Below, one piece after another: positions 32,124 to 42,104 of a stretch of 64,000 bases of DNA. The notes beneath the pieces were generated by a model. The model made no database searches and was not told the origin of the DNA. It was given only the letters and a program-made list of their open reading frames with translations. Both the position numbers and the translations under genes were made by a program. This DNA is from Kitasatospora sp. MAA4 (lineage in GTDB: Bacteria; Actinomycetota; Actinomycetes; Streptomycetales; Streptomycetaceae): contig NZ_JARZAI010000021.1 in NCBI RefSeq assembly GCF_029893355.1, forward strand, positions 62,001-126,000, read 5' to 3'. Every line of letters begins with the position of its first letter. Positions within the stretch are counted from its first letter, which is position 1.

Positions 32124-33041
32124 ATGACAACAGCAATATCCGCTGAAGGAATCCGGAAGCGGTACGGGGATGTCCAGGCTGTCGACGGGGTGTCACTCAC
32201 CGTCGAGACTGGCGAGTTCTACGGTCTGCTCGGCCCGAACGGCGCGGGCAAGACCACCACACTGGAAATCCTGGAGGGGATCCGCGAGCCCGACGAGGGC
32301 CGGGTCGAGCTGCTGGGCATGGCGCCCTGGCCGCGCAACAAGGCCCTGCTGCCGCGGATCGGGGTGCAGTTCCAGGCCTCCGCCTTCTTCGACAAGCTGA
32401 CGGCGCGTGAGACCATCCGCACCTTCGCCTCCTTCTACGGCGTCGGCCCCAAGCGGGCGGACGCGATGCTGGAGCGGGTCGGGCTGACCGACTCCGCGGG
32501 CATCCTGACCGACAAGATGTCCGGCGGTCAGGCGCAGCGGCTCTCGATCGCCTGCGCCCTGGCGCACGACCCCGAGTTGGTCTTCCTGGACGAGCCGACC
32601 ACCGGCCTCGACCCGCAGGCCCGCCGCAACCTCTGGGACCTGCTGAAGGACATCAACGCCGAGGGCCGCACGGTGGTCCTGACGACCCATTACCTGGACG
32701 AGGCGGAGATCCTCTGCGACCGGGTCTCGGTGATGGACCACGGCAAGGTGCTGCGCACCGGTGCCCCGGCCGCGCTGGTCCGGGACCTGGACGACACCGT
32801 GCGGGTCAGCGTGGAGTCCGGCCAGCTCGGCGCCGAGGCGGCGCGCGAGCTGTTCACCGCGGCCGGCGCCGAGATCGCCAACCTGGAGGACAACGGCGTC
32901 TCGCTCTCGGTCTCCACCAGGGCTCCCGGCCCGATCCTCACCGTGCTCGCCGACCAGGGCGCCCTGCGCGGCCTCGAAGTGCGCGGCGCCACCCTGGAGG
33001 ACGTCTTCCTCCACCTGACCGGACGGGAGTACCGGGCATGA
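32124..33041 (+). CDS. ABC transporter ATP-binding protein (DrrA-like exporter)
   Basis: 305 residues. Walker A GPNGAGKTT, Q-loop GVQFQASAFFDKLT, ABC signature SGGQAQR, Walker B LVFLDEPTTGLDP and H-loop TTHYLDEAE are all present. The length and the C-terminal domain ending EDVFLHLTGREYRA match ATPases of the DrrA/CcmA exporter class, with a preference for ABC-2 permeases. It is probably leaderless. Its stop overlaps the permease ATG by 4 nt, so the two form one exporter. Substrate unknown. Confidence 0.93.
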   Translation: MTTAISAEGIRKRYGDVQAVDGVSLTVETGEFYGLLGPNGAGKTTTLEILEGIREPDEGRVELLGMAPWPRNKALLPRIGVQFQASAFFDKLTARETIRTFASFYGVGPKRADAMLERVGLTDSAGILTDKMSGGQAQRLSIACALAHDPELVFLDEPTTGLDPQARRNLWDLLKDINAEGRTVVLTTHYLDEAEILCDRVSVMDHGKVLRTGAPAALVRDLDDTVRVSVESGQLGAEAARELFTAAGAEIANLEDNGVSLSVSTRAPGPILTVLADQGALRGLEVRGATLEDVFLHLTGREYRA

Positions 33042-34150
33042 GCACTGCCGCTCCCGCGGTCGAGAAGGTCGAGAAGGAACGGGCCAGCGCGTTCCTCAAC
33101 CTGTCGCGCGTGATGATCGTGGCGTTCGTCCGGGACCGGATGGCGCTCTTCTTCGTGCTGCTGATGCCGCTGATCTTCCTGGTGATGTTCGGCGTCCTCT
33201 TCAAGGGCGCCACCAGCCCGCACGTCAAGGTCGCCCAGTTCGGACCGGTGCAGGTGCTGGACGACATCCAGGGCCCGGGCCGGGCGGACCTGGACAAGGT
33301 GCTCACCATCACCAAGGTCCCCGACGAGGCGACCGGCCTGGAGAAGGTGCGCAAGGGCACCCTGGACGCGCTGATCGAGACCGGTCCGGACGGCCAGCCG
33401 GTGCTGCACTTCAGCGCCTCGGACCAGGTCAAGGCCGGCGCCGTGCAGGCCGTGCTGAACTCCGTCGTCCAGCAGGCCAACCAGGACGCCACCCACCAGC
33501 CGGCGAAGTACACCCTGACGACCGCCTCGGTCGAGGACAACTCGCTCAAGCCGATCCAGTTCCTCACCCCCGGCCTGCTGGGCTGGGCGATCGCCACCGG
33601 CGCGATCTTCGGCGCCTCGCTCACCCTGGTGAACTGGCGCAAGAAGCGGGTGCTGCGGCGGCTGCGGCTGGCACCGGTGAGTGTGGCGGCGGTGGTCGGC
33701 TCGCGGGTCGCGGTCAGCCTGCTGGTCGCGCTGACCCAGACGGCGATCTTCCTGGCGGTCGCCACCACACCGGCGTTCGGGCTGAAACTGACCGGCAACT
33801 GGTGGCTGGTGGTCCCGCTGGTGCTCTGCGCGACCCTCGCCTTCATGTCGATCGGGCTGGTCACCGGCGCCTTCGCGAAGACCGAGGAGGCGGCCAACGG
33901 GATCAACCAGCTGATCATCCTGCCGATGTCCTTCCTCTCCGGCTCGTTCTTCCCGCTGGACAACTCCCCGGGCTGGCTGCAGAGCCTCTCGAAGGTGTTC
34001 CCGCTGCACTACCTGGTCACCGCCGCCCAGTCGGTGCTGAGCCGCGGCGGCGGAGTGATGGACGCCCTGCCGGCGATGGGCGGCCTGCTCGCCTTCGCCG
34101 CGGTGATGACGCTGATCGCGCTGCGCCTGTTCAACTGGGACGACGCCTGA
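33038..34150 (+). CDS. ABC-2 type transporter permease
   Basis: 370 residues. One N-terminal membrane helix (MALFFVLLMPLIFLVMFGVLF), a periplasmic-type soluble segment of about 130 residues, then five C-terminal helices including LGWAIATGAIFGASLTLV, MSIGLVTGAFAKTEEAANG and LIILPMSFLSGSFFPLDNSPGWLQ, the ABC-2 signature. It pairs with the ATPase encoded just upstream. A drug, lipid or metabolite exporter by family; substrate not shown by context. A hairpin follows its stop. Confidence 0.9.
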   Translation: MSTAAPAVEKVEKERASAFLNLSRVMIVAFVRDRMALFFVLLMPLIFLVMFGVLFKGATSPHVKVAQFGPVQVLDDIQGPGRADLDKVLTITKVPDEATGLEKVRKGTLDALIETGPDGQPVLHFSASDQVKAGAVQAVLNSVVQQANQDATHQPAKYTLTTASVEDNSLKPIQFLTPGLLGWAIATGAIFGASLTLVNWRKKRVLRRLRLAPVSVAAVVGSRVAVSLLVALTQTAIFLAVATTPAFGLKLTGNWWLVVPLVLCATLAFMSIGLVTGAFAKTEEAANGINQLIILPMSFLSGSFFPLDNSPGWLQSLSKVFPLHYLVTAAQSVLSRGGGVMDALPAMGGLLAFAAVMTLIALRLFNWDDA

Positions 34151-34160
34151 CGCCAGTCGC

Positions 34161-34199
34161 GCGGGGTCGTACGCCGGAAGTCCCGGTGTACGGCCCCGC
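34161..34199 (+). terminator. probable intrinsic terminator after the ABC-2 exporter genes
   Basis: GCGGGGTCGTAC (34161-34172) pairs with GTACGGCCCCGC (34188-34199) with one wobble. No T-run follows, as is common in high-GC actinobacteria. The globin GTG begins 23 nt later. Confidence 0.6.
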
Positions 34200-34221
34200 G
34201 GGCGTCTGCGACGATGGTCGG

Positions 34222-34626
34222 GTGAACGAGATCCAGCGGGGAACGCTGCACGAGGAGAGCTTCTTCGAGGCGGTCGGCGGCGAGCCCGTCTTCCGCCGGC
34301 TGGTGCACCGCTTCTACCAGGGGGTGGCCGCGGACGAGCTGTTGCGGCCGATGTACCCCGAGGAGGATCTCGGTCCGGCCGAGGAGCGGCTCGCGCTGTT
34401 CCTGATGCAGTACTGGGGCGGCCCGCGGACCTACAGCGACGAGCGCGGCCACCCGCGACTGCGCATGCGGCACGCACCGTTCAAGGTCGACCGCGCCGCG
34501 CACGACGCCTGGCTGCACCACATGCGGGTCGCGCTGGACGAGTTGGAGCTCGCCCCGGAGGCCGAGCGGCAGCTGTGGGACTACCTCACCTATGCCGCAG
34601 CGTCGATGGTCAACTCCGCCGAGTAA
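34222..34626 (+). CDS. truncated hemoglobin, group II (GlbO type)
   Basis: 134 residues. FFEAVGGEPVFRRLVHRFYQGV has the helix A/B pattern with Phe and Tyr at B9-B10, FLMQYWGGPRTY has the CD-E region, RMRHAPFKV gives the proximal His, and DAWLHHM gives the Trp of helix G typical of group II. It binds heme and oxygen or nitric oxide in the cytoplasm. GTG start at 34222; an upstream in-frame extension looks non-coding. No ribosome site is clear and no TANNNT element is exact, so the mode of initiation is uncertain. Confidence 0.9.
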   Translation: MNEIQRGTLHEESFFEAVGGEPVFRRLVHRFYQGVAADELLRPMYPEEDLGPAEERLALFLMQYWGGPRTYSDERGHPRLRMRHAPFKVDRAAHDAWLHHMRVALDELELAPEAERQLWDYLTYAAASMVNSAE

Positions 34627-34781
34627 CCGCCGATCGGTGACACCCGGCGGCCCGATGTGCCCGTTGGGACACTCTTCAAACCAGCCCCTTCTACCCGGCT
34701 GCCCGCTCTGACACCATCGCCCGATATTCGGTACGCCTGATTCCGTACGGCGGAGTCCGGTCGGGGGAGGGGACTGACGCG

Positions 34782-37700
34782 ATGGGCGGCTTCGTCCTGC
34801 GCAGACTGCGCAGCCGACTGGCCCTGGCCGGTGCCGCGTTGCTCACCGTCCTGCTGACGGCGGGGGTGCTCACCGCGCTCTCGGCCTTCGACGGCGGTGT
34901 CGGCGACGCCGGCCTGCAACGGGCGCTCGGCAGCCGCGAGCGGGCCCAGGCGACCGTCCAGGTCGACGCGAATCTCGCGCTCGACGGGCGGGCGGACGCC
35001 GACCGGAAGGCCCGCCGGCTCGCCGCCGACCTCTTCGGCGCCCATGCCGCCCCGATCCGCGAACTCGCCGTCAGCAACCCGTACGGGCTGCCGCCCGGCG
35101 CCGGTCCGGTCGGCGCCTACCCCGACCTCACCGTGCTCGCCACGCTGGACCCCGCCCGGGTCCGGCTGACCTCCGGGCGGCTGCCCGCGCCCGCCGCCGG
35201 CAGCGGCGCGCCGACCGAGGTCGCCGTCCCGGACATCGCGATGGCCCGGCTCGGCCTGACCCCGCAGGCGCTGCCGGCCCGCCTCCAGCTCGCCGACCGC
35301 TACACCGGCGCAGCGCTCAGCGTCACCGTCACCGGCAGCTACCACCCGCTGGATGCCGGCGACCCGTACTGGCAGCTGGACCCGCTTGGCGGGCACGGCC
35401 TACAGGTCAACGGCTTCACCAGCTACGGCCCGCTGCTCACCGACGACACCGCGTTCACCAGCGGCGCCGCCACCCAGCACGACCAGCACTGGCTGATCAC
35501 CGCGGACTTCAGCCGGATCGGCACCGCCGACCTCGGCGCGCTGCGCACCCGGGTGGCCACCGCGACCGCCGACGCCCAGGCCGACTACGGCCTGCACGCC
35601 ACCAGCCAACTACCCGCAGCCCTGGACGAGTTGCGCTCCGACCTACTGGTGGCCCGCTCGACGCTGCTGATCGGCGCGCTGCAACTGGTGGTGCTGGCCG
35701 GCGCCGCGCTGCTGCTGGTCACCCGGCTGCTGAGCGAGCGTCAGCAGGCCGAGAACGCGCTGCTCACCGCGCGCGGCGCGGCCCGCAGCCGGATGGTCGC
35801 GCTGAGCGCCGCCGAAGCCGTGCTGCTCGCACTGCCCGCCGTGCTGCTCGGCCCGCTGCTCACCCCGCTGCTCTTCGACCTGCTCGGCTCGTACGGCCCG
35901 CTGGCCGCAGCCGGGGTACGGCTCGGCAGCGGACTGTCGCTCGGCGACTGGGCGGTGTCGCTGGCCGTCGGCTGCTGCTGCGTGGTCGGGGTGCTGGCGC
36001 CCACCGCGCTGCGCGCGGCGGCCTCGGTCGCGCTGCGGCGCGCCGGCCGGCGCCAGGCGCTGGTCTCCGGGCTGGCCCGCTCCGGCGCGGACCTGGCGCT
36101 GATCGCCCTCGCGGTGCTGGCCTACCTCCAGCTCGCGCACTACGGCGGCGGCGCGCTCTCCGCCGACGCGAGCGGACGGCTCGGAATCGACCCGGTGCTG
36201 GTCACCGCGCCCACCCTGGCGCTCTGCGCGGGCACCCTGCTGGTGCTGCGGGTGCTCCCGTTCGTGGCGCGGATCGGCGAGCGGCTGGCCCCCCGGGGCC
36301 GCGGGCTGGCCGCCGCGCTGGCCGGCTGGCAGTTCGCGCGGCGGCCCGCACGGCAGTCCGGCCCGGTGCTGCTGCTGGTGCTCGCCGTCGCGACGGGCAT
36401 GCTGGCGATCGGTCAGGGCGCCACCTGGAACCGTTCGCAGAGCGACCAGGCCGAGAGCGCGACGGCCGGCGGCCTGCGGGTGACCAGCACCGCGCTCCCC
36501 TCGCTCGGCCAGGGCGGCGTGCTCGGCGCGCTGCCCGGCGGCGAACGGCTGGTGCCGGTCTCCCGGCAGCAACTGCCGCTGAAGAACGGGAAGTCCGGCG
36601 TGCTGCTCGCGCTGGACAGCGCCGCGGCCGCGCGCTACGTCCGGGTCCGCCCCGACCTGACGGACGGGCACACCCCGCAGCAGCTGTTCGGGCCGCTGGC
36701 CGCACCGGTCCCGGCCGGGGCCGCCGGCGGGATCGTCCTGCCGGGCAAGCCGGTCCGGATCGACCTGGACGTCTCGGTGCGGACCACCGAACCGGACAGC
36801 CGGTCCCACCAGGACTCCTCGCAGGACGACACCCCGCCGCCGGGCCCGACCCTGCGCCTCGAGCTGCGCGACCGCTTCGGGGTGCCGTACGAGGTGGCGG
36901 TCCCGGCCCTGCCGCACGACGGCGACGCAACGGTCTCGGTGGACCTCGGCCCCCTCGTCGGCCTGCCGCTGGGCTCCGCCGCCTACCCGCTCACCCTGAC
37001 CGGCGTCGAGAGCAGCTACCGGGAGCCCGACTGGAGCGCGTTCAGTCTGGCCCTGACCCTGCGCCGGATCGCCGGCGCGGACACCCCGACCGGGCCGGCC
37101 ACCACCGCCGCCGCGCCCGCCGACCTGCGGTGGTCGGTGCGCTGCCTCGGCTCGTCGAACACCGACCAGTCCGGCAGCCGGTCCGACACCACCACCTGCG
37201 CGGAGCAGATCAGCGCGCAGGCCCCGCTGAACCTCGTCTACAGCGCCGGTGCGGGCGGCCAGGGCAGCACCGCGGTGATCGGCGCCGCCGGCCCGGACGG
37301 CGGGCCGGCGCCCGTCCCGAGCACCGTGGACGCCGTCGCCACCGACGACTACCTGCACGCCACCGGGTCGGCGGTCGGCCAGACCGTGCCCGTCCAGTTC
37401 GACACCAGCACCGTGCGATTCCACATCGTGGCCGCCGTCCGCGGCCTGCCCACCCTGAACGGCGAGGAGCCCGGCGGCACCGGCGCCGGGCTGCTGGCCG
37501 ACCTGGCCTCGATCGACCGGGTCATCACCGCCGCCCGCCAGCCGGCCCTCACCCCGACCGAGTGGTGGCTGCCCGGCGACAGCCCCACCGACCCGCAGCC
37601 CGCCCGGGCCGCCGCCGCGCTGCGGTCGAGCAACGCCTCCGCGCTGTTCCAGGTCGACTCCGAACAGGCCGCCGCCCTGCGCACCGACCCGCTGGGCGCG

Positions 37701-38132
37701 GCGCCGCAGAGCGCCCTGCTCGCGCTCAGCGTGATCGCCGCCGCGATCGCCGCGATCGGCTTCGCCGCCGGGGCGGCCGGAGCGGCCGGCGAGCGCGCCG
37801 CGGAGTTCGCGGTGCTGCGCGCGCTCGGCACCCCGCAACGCCGGCTGGCTCGGACCACCGCCGCCGAGCAGGCGCTGCTGATCGTGCTCGGGCTGGGCGT
37901 CGGCGCGGGCCTGGGCACGCTGCTGGTCCGCCTGGTGGTGCCGCTGGTGGTGCTCACCCCGACCGCGCACCGGCCGGTCCCCGCGGTGCTGGTGCAACTG
38001 CCGCCGGACCAGGTCGCCCTGCTGCTGCTCGCGGTCGCCGCGCTGCCCGTCCTGCTGACCGTACGAGCCGTGCTCAAACCGACCCGTGCCGCCGATACCG
38101 CCGCCCGGTTGCGCTACTCGGAGGACACATGA
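34782..38132 (+). CDS. large FtsX-like ABC transporter permease (first of pair)
   Basis: 1116 residues. An N-terminal membrane helix (RLALAGAALLTVLLTAGVLTAL) is followed by a large extracellular domain, a central membrane bundle (about residues 285-440), a second extracellular part with Asp/Gln linkers, and a C-terminal set of three to four helices with GAAGERAAEFAVLRALGTPQRRL, the FtsX/MacB coupling signature. GGGGGAGGGG precedes the ATG. The stop overlaps the next ATG. With the second permease and the ATPase it forms one MacB/LolCDE-like complex that moves a substrate across or out of the membrane using mechanical strokes. Confidence 0.85.
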   Translation: MGGFVLRRLRSRLALAGAALLTVLLTAGVLTALSAFDGGVGDAGLQRALGSRERAQATVQVDANLALDGRADADRKARRLAADLFGAHAAPIRELAVSNPYGLPPGAGPVGAYPDLTVLATLDPARVRLTSGRLPAPAAGSGAPTEVAVPDIAMARLGLTPQALPARLQLADRYTGAALSVTVTGSYHPLDAGDPYWQLDPLGGHGLQVNGFTSYGPLLTDDTAFTSGAATQHDQHWLITADFSRIGTADLGALRTRVATATADAQADYGLHATSQLPAALDELRSDLLVARSTLLIGALQLVVLAGAALLLVTRLLSERQQAENALLTARGAARSRMVALSAAEAVLLALPAVLLGPLLTPLLFDLLGSYGPLAAAGVRLGSGLSLGDWAVSLAVGCCCVVGVLAPTALRAAASVALRRAGRRQALVSGLARSGADLALIALAVLAYLQLAHYGGGALSADASGRLGIDPVLVTAPTLALCAGTLLVLRVLPFVARIGERLAPRGRGLAAALAGWQFARRPARQSGPVLLLVLAVATGMLAIGQGATWNRSQSDQAESATAGGLRVTSTALPSLGQGGVLGALPGGERLVPVSRQQLPLKNGKSGVLLALDSAAAARYVRVRPDLTDGHTPQQLFGPLAAPVPAGAAGGIVLPGKPVRIDLDVSVRTTEPDSRSHQDSSQDDTPPPGPTLRLELRDRFGVPYEVAVPALPHDGDATVSVDLGPLVGLPLGSAAYPLTLTGVESSYREPDWSAFSLALTLRRIAGADTPTGPATTAAAPADLRWSVRCLGSSNTDQSGSRSDTTTCAEQISAQAPLNLVYSAGAGGQGSTAVIGAAGPDGGPAPVPSTVDAVATDDYLHATGSAVGQTVPVQFDTSTVRFHIVAAVRGLPTLNGEEPGGTGAGLLADLASIDRVITAARQPALTPTEWWLPGDSPTDPQPARAAAALRSSNASALFQVDSEQAAALRTDPLGAAPQSALLALSVIAAAIAAIGFAAGAAGAAGERAAEFAVLRALGTPQRRLARTTAAEQALLIVLGLGVGAGLGTLLVRLVVPLVVLTPTAHRPVPAVLVQLPPDQVALLLLAVAALPVLLTVRAVLKPTRAADTAARLRYSEDT

Positions 38133-41119
38133 ACCCGCTGAAGCCCTCCGGGCGCACGACGGCGCCGTGGGTGCGCACCCGCCTGCGCACCAGCCGGGCC
38201 GCCGCGCTGCTGCTGGCCGTCCTGGTGCTCGGCACCGCCTTCCTGGCCACCGCGCTCCCCCGCACGCTGGACCGCGACGCCGACCGGGCGGTCAGCGGGC
38301 TGCTGAGCGGCAGCGCCCCGCTGGGCCGCAGCCTGGTGGCCCGGGCCACGATGCCCTCCTCCGGCGACCCGGACCCCGACCAGGTGCGCGCCTACTACAG
38401 CGACACCCGCCTCACCGCCGGCGCCCAGGCGATCCGGGCCGACCTCGGCGCTCCGCTGCGTCCGGCTCCCGCCGCCGAGGACACCGTCGGCGGGCGCACC
38501 ACCGGCGTCCGGGTGCTGACCGACCCCGCCCTGCCGCGCCCCGACGGCCTCCTCCCCGAGCTGAAGCTGTTCTACCTGCACGGGCAGGCCGACCAGGTCC
38601 GCCTGGTCGCCGGGACGCTGCCGACCGCCGCAGCGCTCGTCAACGCCAACGGCTACACCACCAGCTACCAGATCGCGCTGTCCAAGGAGACCGCCGACCG
38701 GCTCGGGGTCACGGTCGGCGCGGTGCTGAGCACCGCGTCACCGACCCTGCTGCACGACGACGCGCCCGCAGTGCACGCCGTGGTGGTCGGGATCTTCCAA
38801 CCCCTCGACGCCCAGAGCCCGTTCTGGAGCGCCACCACCTGTCTGACCGGCCCCTGCCTGAGCACGAAGCCCGCGACGGCCCTGGACCCGCCCGCGCTCT
38901 ACTGGAGTGCGAGCGCGCTGGTCGGCGCCGCCCAACTCCCGGTGCTGCCCTACTGGCAGGGCAGCGCCGAACTGTTCTGGCAGATCCCGGCCGAGCCGAA
39001 CGGCCTGCCCGCCCACCAGTTGGGCCGGGCGCAGTCGGTGCTCGCCTCGGCGCTGGACGGCGCCCACGCGGACGCGCTGCCGCAGCAGTCCGGAGTCCCC
39101 GGGCTACAGCTCAGCTCGATGCTGCCCGGCCTGCTGACGCAGGCCCAGCAGGAGCAGTCGGCCGCGGCGGCGCTGTACGCGATCGGTCCGCTGGGCGCGG
39201 GCGCCGTCGCGCTGGTGGTCCTGCTGCTGGCCGCCGCGCTGGCCGCCGACCGGCGACGGGCCGAACTCGTGCTGGTACGGGCCCGCGGCGGCTCGCTGCG
39301 CGGCATCGGCGCGCGGCTGCTGGGCGAGAGCGTGCTGGTGGTGGCGCCGGCCGCGGTGGCGGGCACGGCGCTGGCGCTGCGGCTGCTGCCGACCCAGCGG
39401 TGGACGGCGGCGGTGCTGGCCGGCGGCGCGGTCGGCCTGCTCGCGCTGCTGGCCTTCCCGCTGCGCGCGGTCGGCCTGCTGTGGGGCGCCCGACTGCGCC
39501 GCGGGGCGGGCGGTACGGCGGGCGGCGGCGCCCGGCGCGGCCGTAGCAGGCTGCGGATCGGCGATCCGCGGCGGCTGATCGCCGAGGCGGCCGTGCTGGC
39601 GGCGGCCGCGGCGGCCGTCCTGGCGCTCCGGCGGCGCGGTGCGGCGGCGCCCGGGACCAGCCTGGACCTGCTGCTGAGCGCGGCTCCCCTGCTGCTGGCC
39701 GTGGCCGGGGCGATCCTGCTGGCCCGGCTCTTCCCGCTGCTGCTGGCGCCCGCCGCGCGCTGGGCGCGGCGCCGACCGGGAGCGATCGGGTTCCTCGGGC
39801 TGGCCCGGGTCGCCCGCGGGTCGGGCGGCGGGCGGCGCACCCCGACCGTCCTGCCGCTGCTGGCCCTGCTGCTGGCGGTGACCACGGCCGGTTTCGGCGT
39901 CACCGTGCTCGCCTCCGCCGACGCCGGGCGCATCCAGGCGGTGCGCCAACTCGTGGGCGGGGACGCCCAGGTGGAGGCGATCCGGCCGGACGGGCTGCCG
40001 CCGGGCTTCGCCGCGGCCGCCGCCGCGCTGCCGGGTGTGCGGGGCGGCACCACCGCGGTGGTGGACGGGGTCGCGCCGGTCGGCGCGGTCGCGGGCGTCA
40101 GCCTGGTGATCGTGGACCCGACGTCCTACGCCGCGCTGGCCCGGCACATCGGCATCGGACGGTTCGACCCCGCGCAGCTCTCCGACGCGGGCTCCGCACC
40201 GGGCGACCCGGTGCCCGCGCTGGCCAGCCCGCAGCTGGCCGCCCGACTGGGCGACGGCTTGAACTTCACCGAACTACCGCTCCCGTACGGCCGGTTGAGC
40301 CTGAAGGTGGTCGGCACGGTGGACGGCACGCCGGCCCTGCCGAACGGCGGCGGCGACAAGCCGGTGCTGCTGGTCTCCGGCCCGGCCGTGCTGCGCCAAC
40401 TGCCCGGCGCCCAGCCGCTGTGGGACCACCCGACCACCTGGTTCGGCACCGGCGGCGGCAGCAGCCTGGAGGCCGCGCCGCTGCGGGCGCTGCTGAGCAG
40501 GCTCGACGCCGCACGGCCCGCCCAGCCGCCGGACCCGGTAGCCCTTGCCGTGGCCGGCGGCGATCCCCGCCAGATCCCGACGACGAGCACACCCGGGACG
40601 CCGTCTCCGGACGAGGTGTTCACGGACTCCTCGTACACCATCCTCACCCGCGCGAGCTACACCCGACTGCTCGGCGCCGACCCGCTGGAGCGCGCGGCCA
40701 CCCGGCTGTTCTGGGGTTCGGTGGGCGGCGCCGCCGGCTTCACCGTGCTCTCGCTGCTGCTCACCCTGCTCCGCGCGGCACCCGAACGGGCCGCCCTGCT
40801 GGCCCGGTTGCGCACCATGGGCCTGCGGCCCCGGCAGGGCCTGGCACTGATCCTGATCGAGGCGCTACCGCAGGCGCTGATCGCCGCCGTGGCCGGTGCG
40901 GGCATCGCCTGCCTCGCGGTGCCGCTGCTCGGCCGGTCGATCGACCTGTCGGCGATGGACGGCGCCACGGTGACCGGCGGCCTGCAACCGGCGGTGCTCC
41001 CGGTCCTCCAGCAGGCGGCGGCGCTGGCCGCCCTGGCCGTCGTGGTGGTGTGCGTGGAGACCGCGATCTCCGGACGGCGGCAGATCAACACCGAACTGAG
41101 AGCAGGTGAACAGCAGTGA
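38129..41119 (+). CDS. large FtsX-like ABC transporter permease (second of pair)
   Basis: 996 residues with the same plan as the preceding permease: N-terminal helix (AAALLLAVLVLGTAFLATALP), extracellular domain, central helices (GPLGAGAVALVVLLLAAALAADRRRAELVLVRARGG) and a C-terminal bundle (AALLARLRTMGLRPRQGLALILIEALP). ATGA overlap with the previous gene and GTGA overlap with the ATPase gene make the three one translational unit. The two permeases are diverged from each other, so they likely form a heterodimer. Substrate unknown. Confidence 0.85.
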   Translation: MNPLKPSGRTTAPWVRTRLRTSRAAALLLAVLVLGTAFLATALPRTLDRDADRAVSGLLSGSAPLGRSLVARATMPSSGDPDPDQVRAYYSDTRLTAGAQAIRADLGAPLRPAPAAEDTVGGRTTGVRVLTDPALPRPDGLLPELKLFYLHGQADQVRLVAGTLPTAAALVNANGYTTSYQIALSKETADRLGVTVGAVLSTASPTLLHDDAPAVHAVVVGIFQPLDAQSPFWSATTCLTGPCLSTKPATALDPPALYWSASALVGAAQLPVLPYWQGSAELFWQIPAEPNGLPAHQLGRAQSVLASALDGAHADALPQQSGVPGLQLSSMLPGLLTQAQQEQSAAAALYAIGPLGAGAVALVVLLLAAALAADRRRAELVLVRARGGSLRGIGARLLGESVLVVAPAAVAGTALALRLLPTQRWTAAVLAGGAVGLLALLAFPLRAVGLLWGARLRRGAGGTAGGGARRGRSRLRIGDPRRLIAEAAVLAAAAAAVLALRRRGAAAPGTSLDLLLSAAPLLLAVAGAILLARLFPLLLAPAARWARRRPGAIGFLGLARVARGSGGGRRTPTVLPLLALLLAVTTAGFGVTVLASADAGRIQAVRQLVGGDAQVEAIRPDGLPPGFAAAAAALPGVRGGTTAVVDGVAPVGAVAGVSLVIVDPTSYAALARHIGIGRFDPAQLSDAGSAPGDPVPALASPQLAARLGDGLNFTELPLPYGRLSLKVVGTVDGTPALPNGGGDKPVLLVSGPAVLRQLPGAQPLWDHPTTWFGTGGGSSLEAAPLRALLSRLDAARPAQPPDPVALAVAGGDPRQIPTTSTPGTPSPDEVFTDSSYTILTRASYTRLLGADPLERAATRLFWGSVGGAAGFTVLSLLLTLLRAAPERAALLARLRTMGLRPRQGLALILIEALPQALIAAVAGAGIACLAVPLLGRSIDLSAMDGATVTGGLQPAVLPVLQQAAALAALAVVVVCVETAISGRRQINTELRAGEQQ

Positions 41120-42096
41120 GCAGCACCGAGACCGACAAGCCCGCTGAGCCCACGTACGAGGAGCTCCAGCGGCGCGCCAAGGCCTCCCGGGACGTCCCCA
41201 CGTACAGCCACGACGCCGTCATCGTCTGCGACCGCCTGGTCCGCATCTTCACCACCGACACCGTCGAGGTCCAGGCCCTCCAGGGCCTGGACCTGACCGT
41301 CACCAAGAGCGACCTGGTCGCGCTGGTCGGCGCCTCCGGCAGCGGCAAGTCCACGCTGCTCAACATCCTGGCCGGCCTGGACGCCCCGACGGCCGGCTCC
41401 GCCACCGTCGACGGCAACGACCTGCTGCAGATGACCTCGCGGCAGCGGCTCGACTACCGGCGCCACACCATCGGCTTCGTCTGGCAGCAGACCGCCCGCA
41501 ACCTGATGCCCTTCCTGACCGCCGCGCAGAACGTCACCCTGCCGATGCAGCTCAACGGGCGTCGCTTCAGCCCCGGTCTCGGCAAGCAGCGCGCCAACCG
41601 CACCAATCAGCTGCTGGAGACCCTCGGGATCGGCCACCTCGCCGACCGCCGGCCGGCCCAGCTCTCCGGCGGGGAGCAGCAGCGGGTGGCGATCGCCGTC
41701 GCGCTGGCCAACAACCCGGCGCTGCTGCTCGCCGACGAACCCACCGGCGAGCTCGACACCGAGACCGCCGACGGGATCTTCCAGGCGTTCCGCACCGTCA
41801 ACCAGGAACTCGGCACGACCGTCGTCATCGTGACGCACGACCCGATGGTGGCCGGCGAGGTGCGCCGCACCGTCGCCGTCCGCGACGGGCGTACCAGCAC
41901 CGAGATCCTGCGGCACACCCTCACCGGCGACGACGGTGCCCGGCACACCAGCCACACCGAGTACGCGATGCTGGACCGCAGCGGGCGCGTCCAGCTCCCA
42001 CGGGAGTTCCTGGAGGCGCTCGGCATCCGGCACCGCGTCGCGCTCAACCTGGGCACCGACCACATCACCGTGCACCCGCACAACGAGCCGGCTTGA
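41116..42096 (+). CDS. LolD/MacB-like ABC ATPase with C-terminal AbrB-like extension
   Basis: 326 residues. Walker A GASGSGKST, Q-loop WQQTARNLMPFLTA, signature LSGGEQQR, Walker B LLLADEPTGELD and H-loop VTHDP are complete. Beyond the ATPase, the last 55 residues (MLDRSGRVQLPREFLEALGI, then HRVALNLGTDHITVHP) have the beta-hairpin pattern of SpoVT/AbrB swapped-hairpin domains. The AGCAGGTGA site lies inside the upstream gene. It energises the two FtsX-like permeases. The extension may dimerise the ATPase or regulate it; this is inference. Confidence 0.9.
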   Translation: MSSTETDKPAEPTYEELQRRAKASRDVPTYSHDAVIVCDRLVRIFTTDTVEVQALQGLDLTVTKSDLVALVGASGSGKSTLLNILAGLDAPTAGSATVDGNDLLQMTSRQRLDYRRHTIGFVWQQTARNLMPFLTAAQNVTLPMQLNGRRFSPGLGKQRANRTNQLLETLGIGHLADRRPAQLSGGEQQRVAIAVALANNPALLLADEPTGELDTETADGIFQAFRTVNQELGTTVVIVTHDPMVAGEVRRTVAVRDGRTSTEILRHTLTGDDGARHTSHTEYAMLDRSGRVQLPREFLEALGIRHRVALNLGTDHITVHPHNEPA

Positions 42097-42104
42097 CGCT
42101 GCGC

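Noticed and set aside
35643..37997. A 784-codon minus-strand frame opposite the first FtsX-like permease
   Set aside because: It is a high-GC shadow: composition is His/Gln/Arg/Gly-biased, no start signal or domain, and the plus-strand frame has clear helices and coupling motif.
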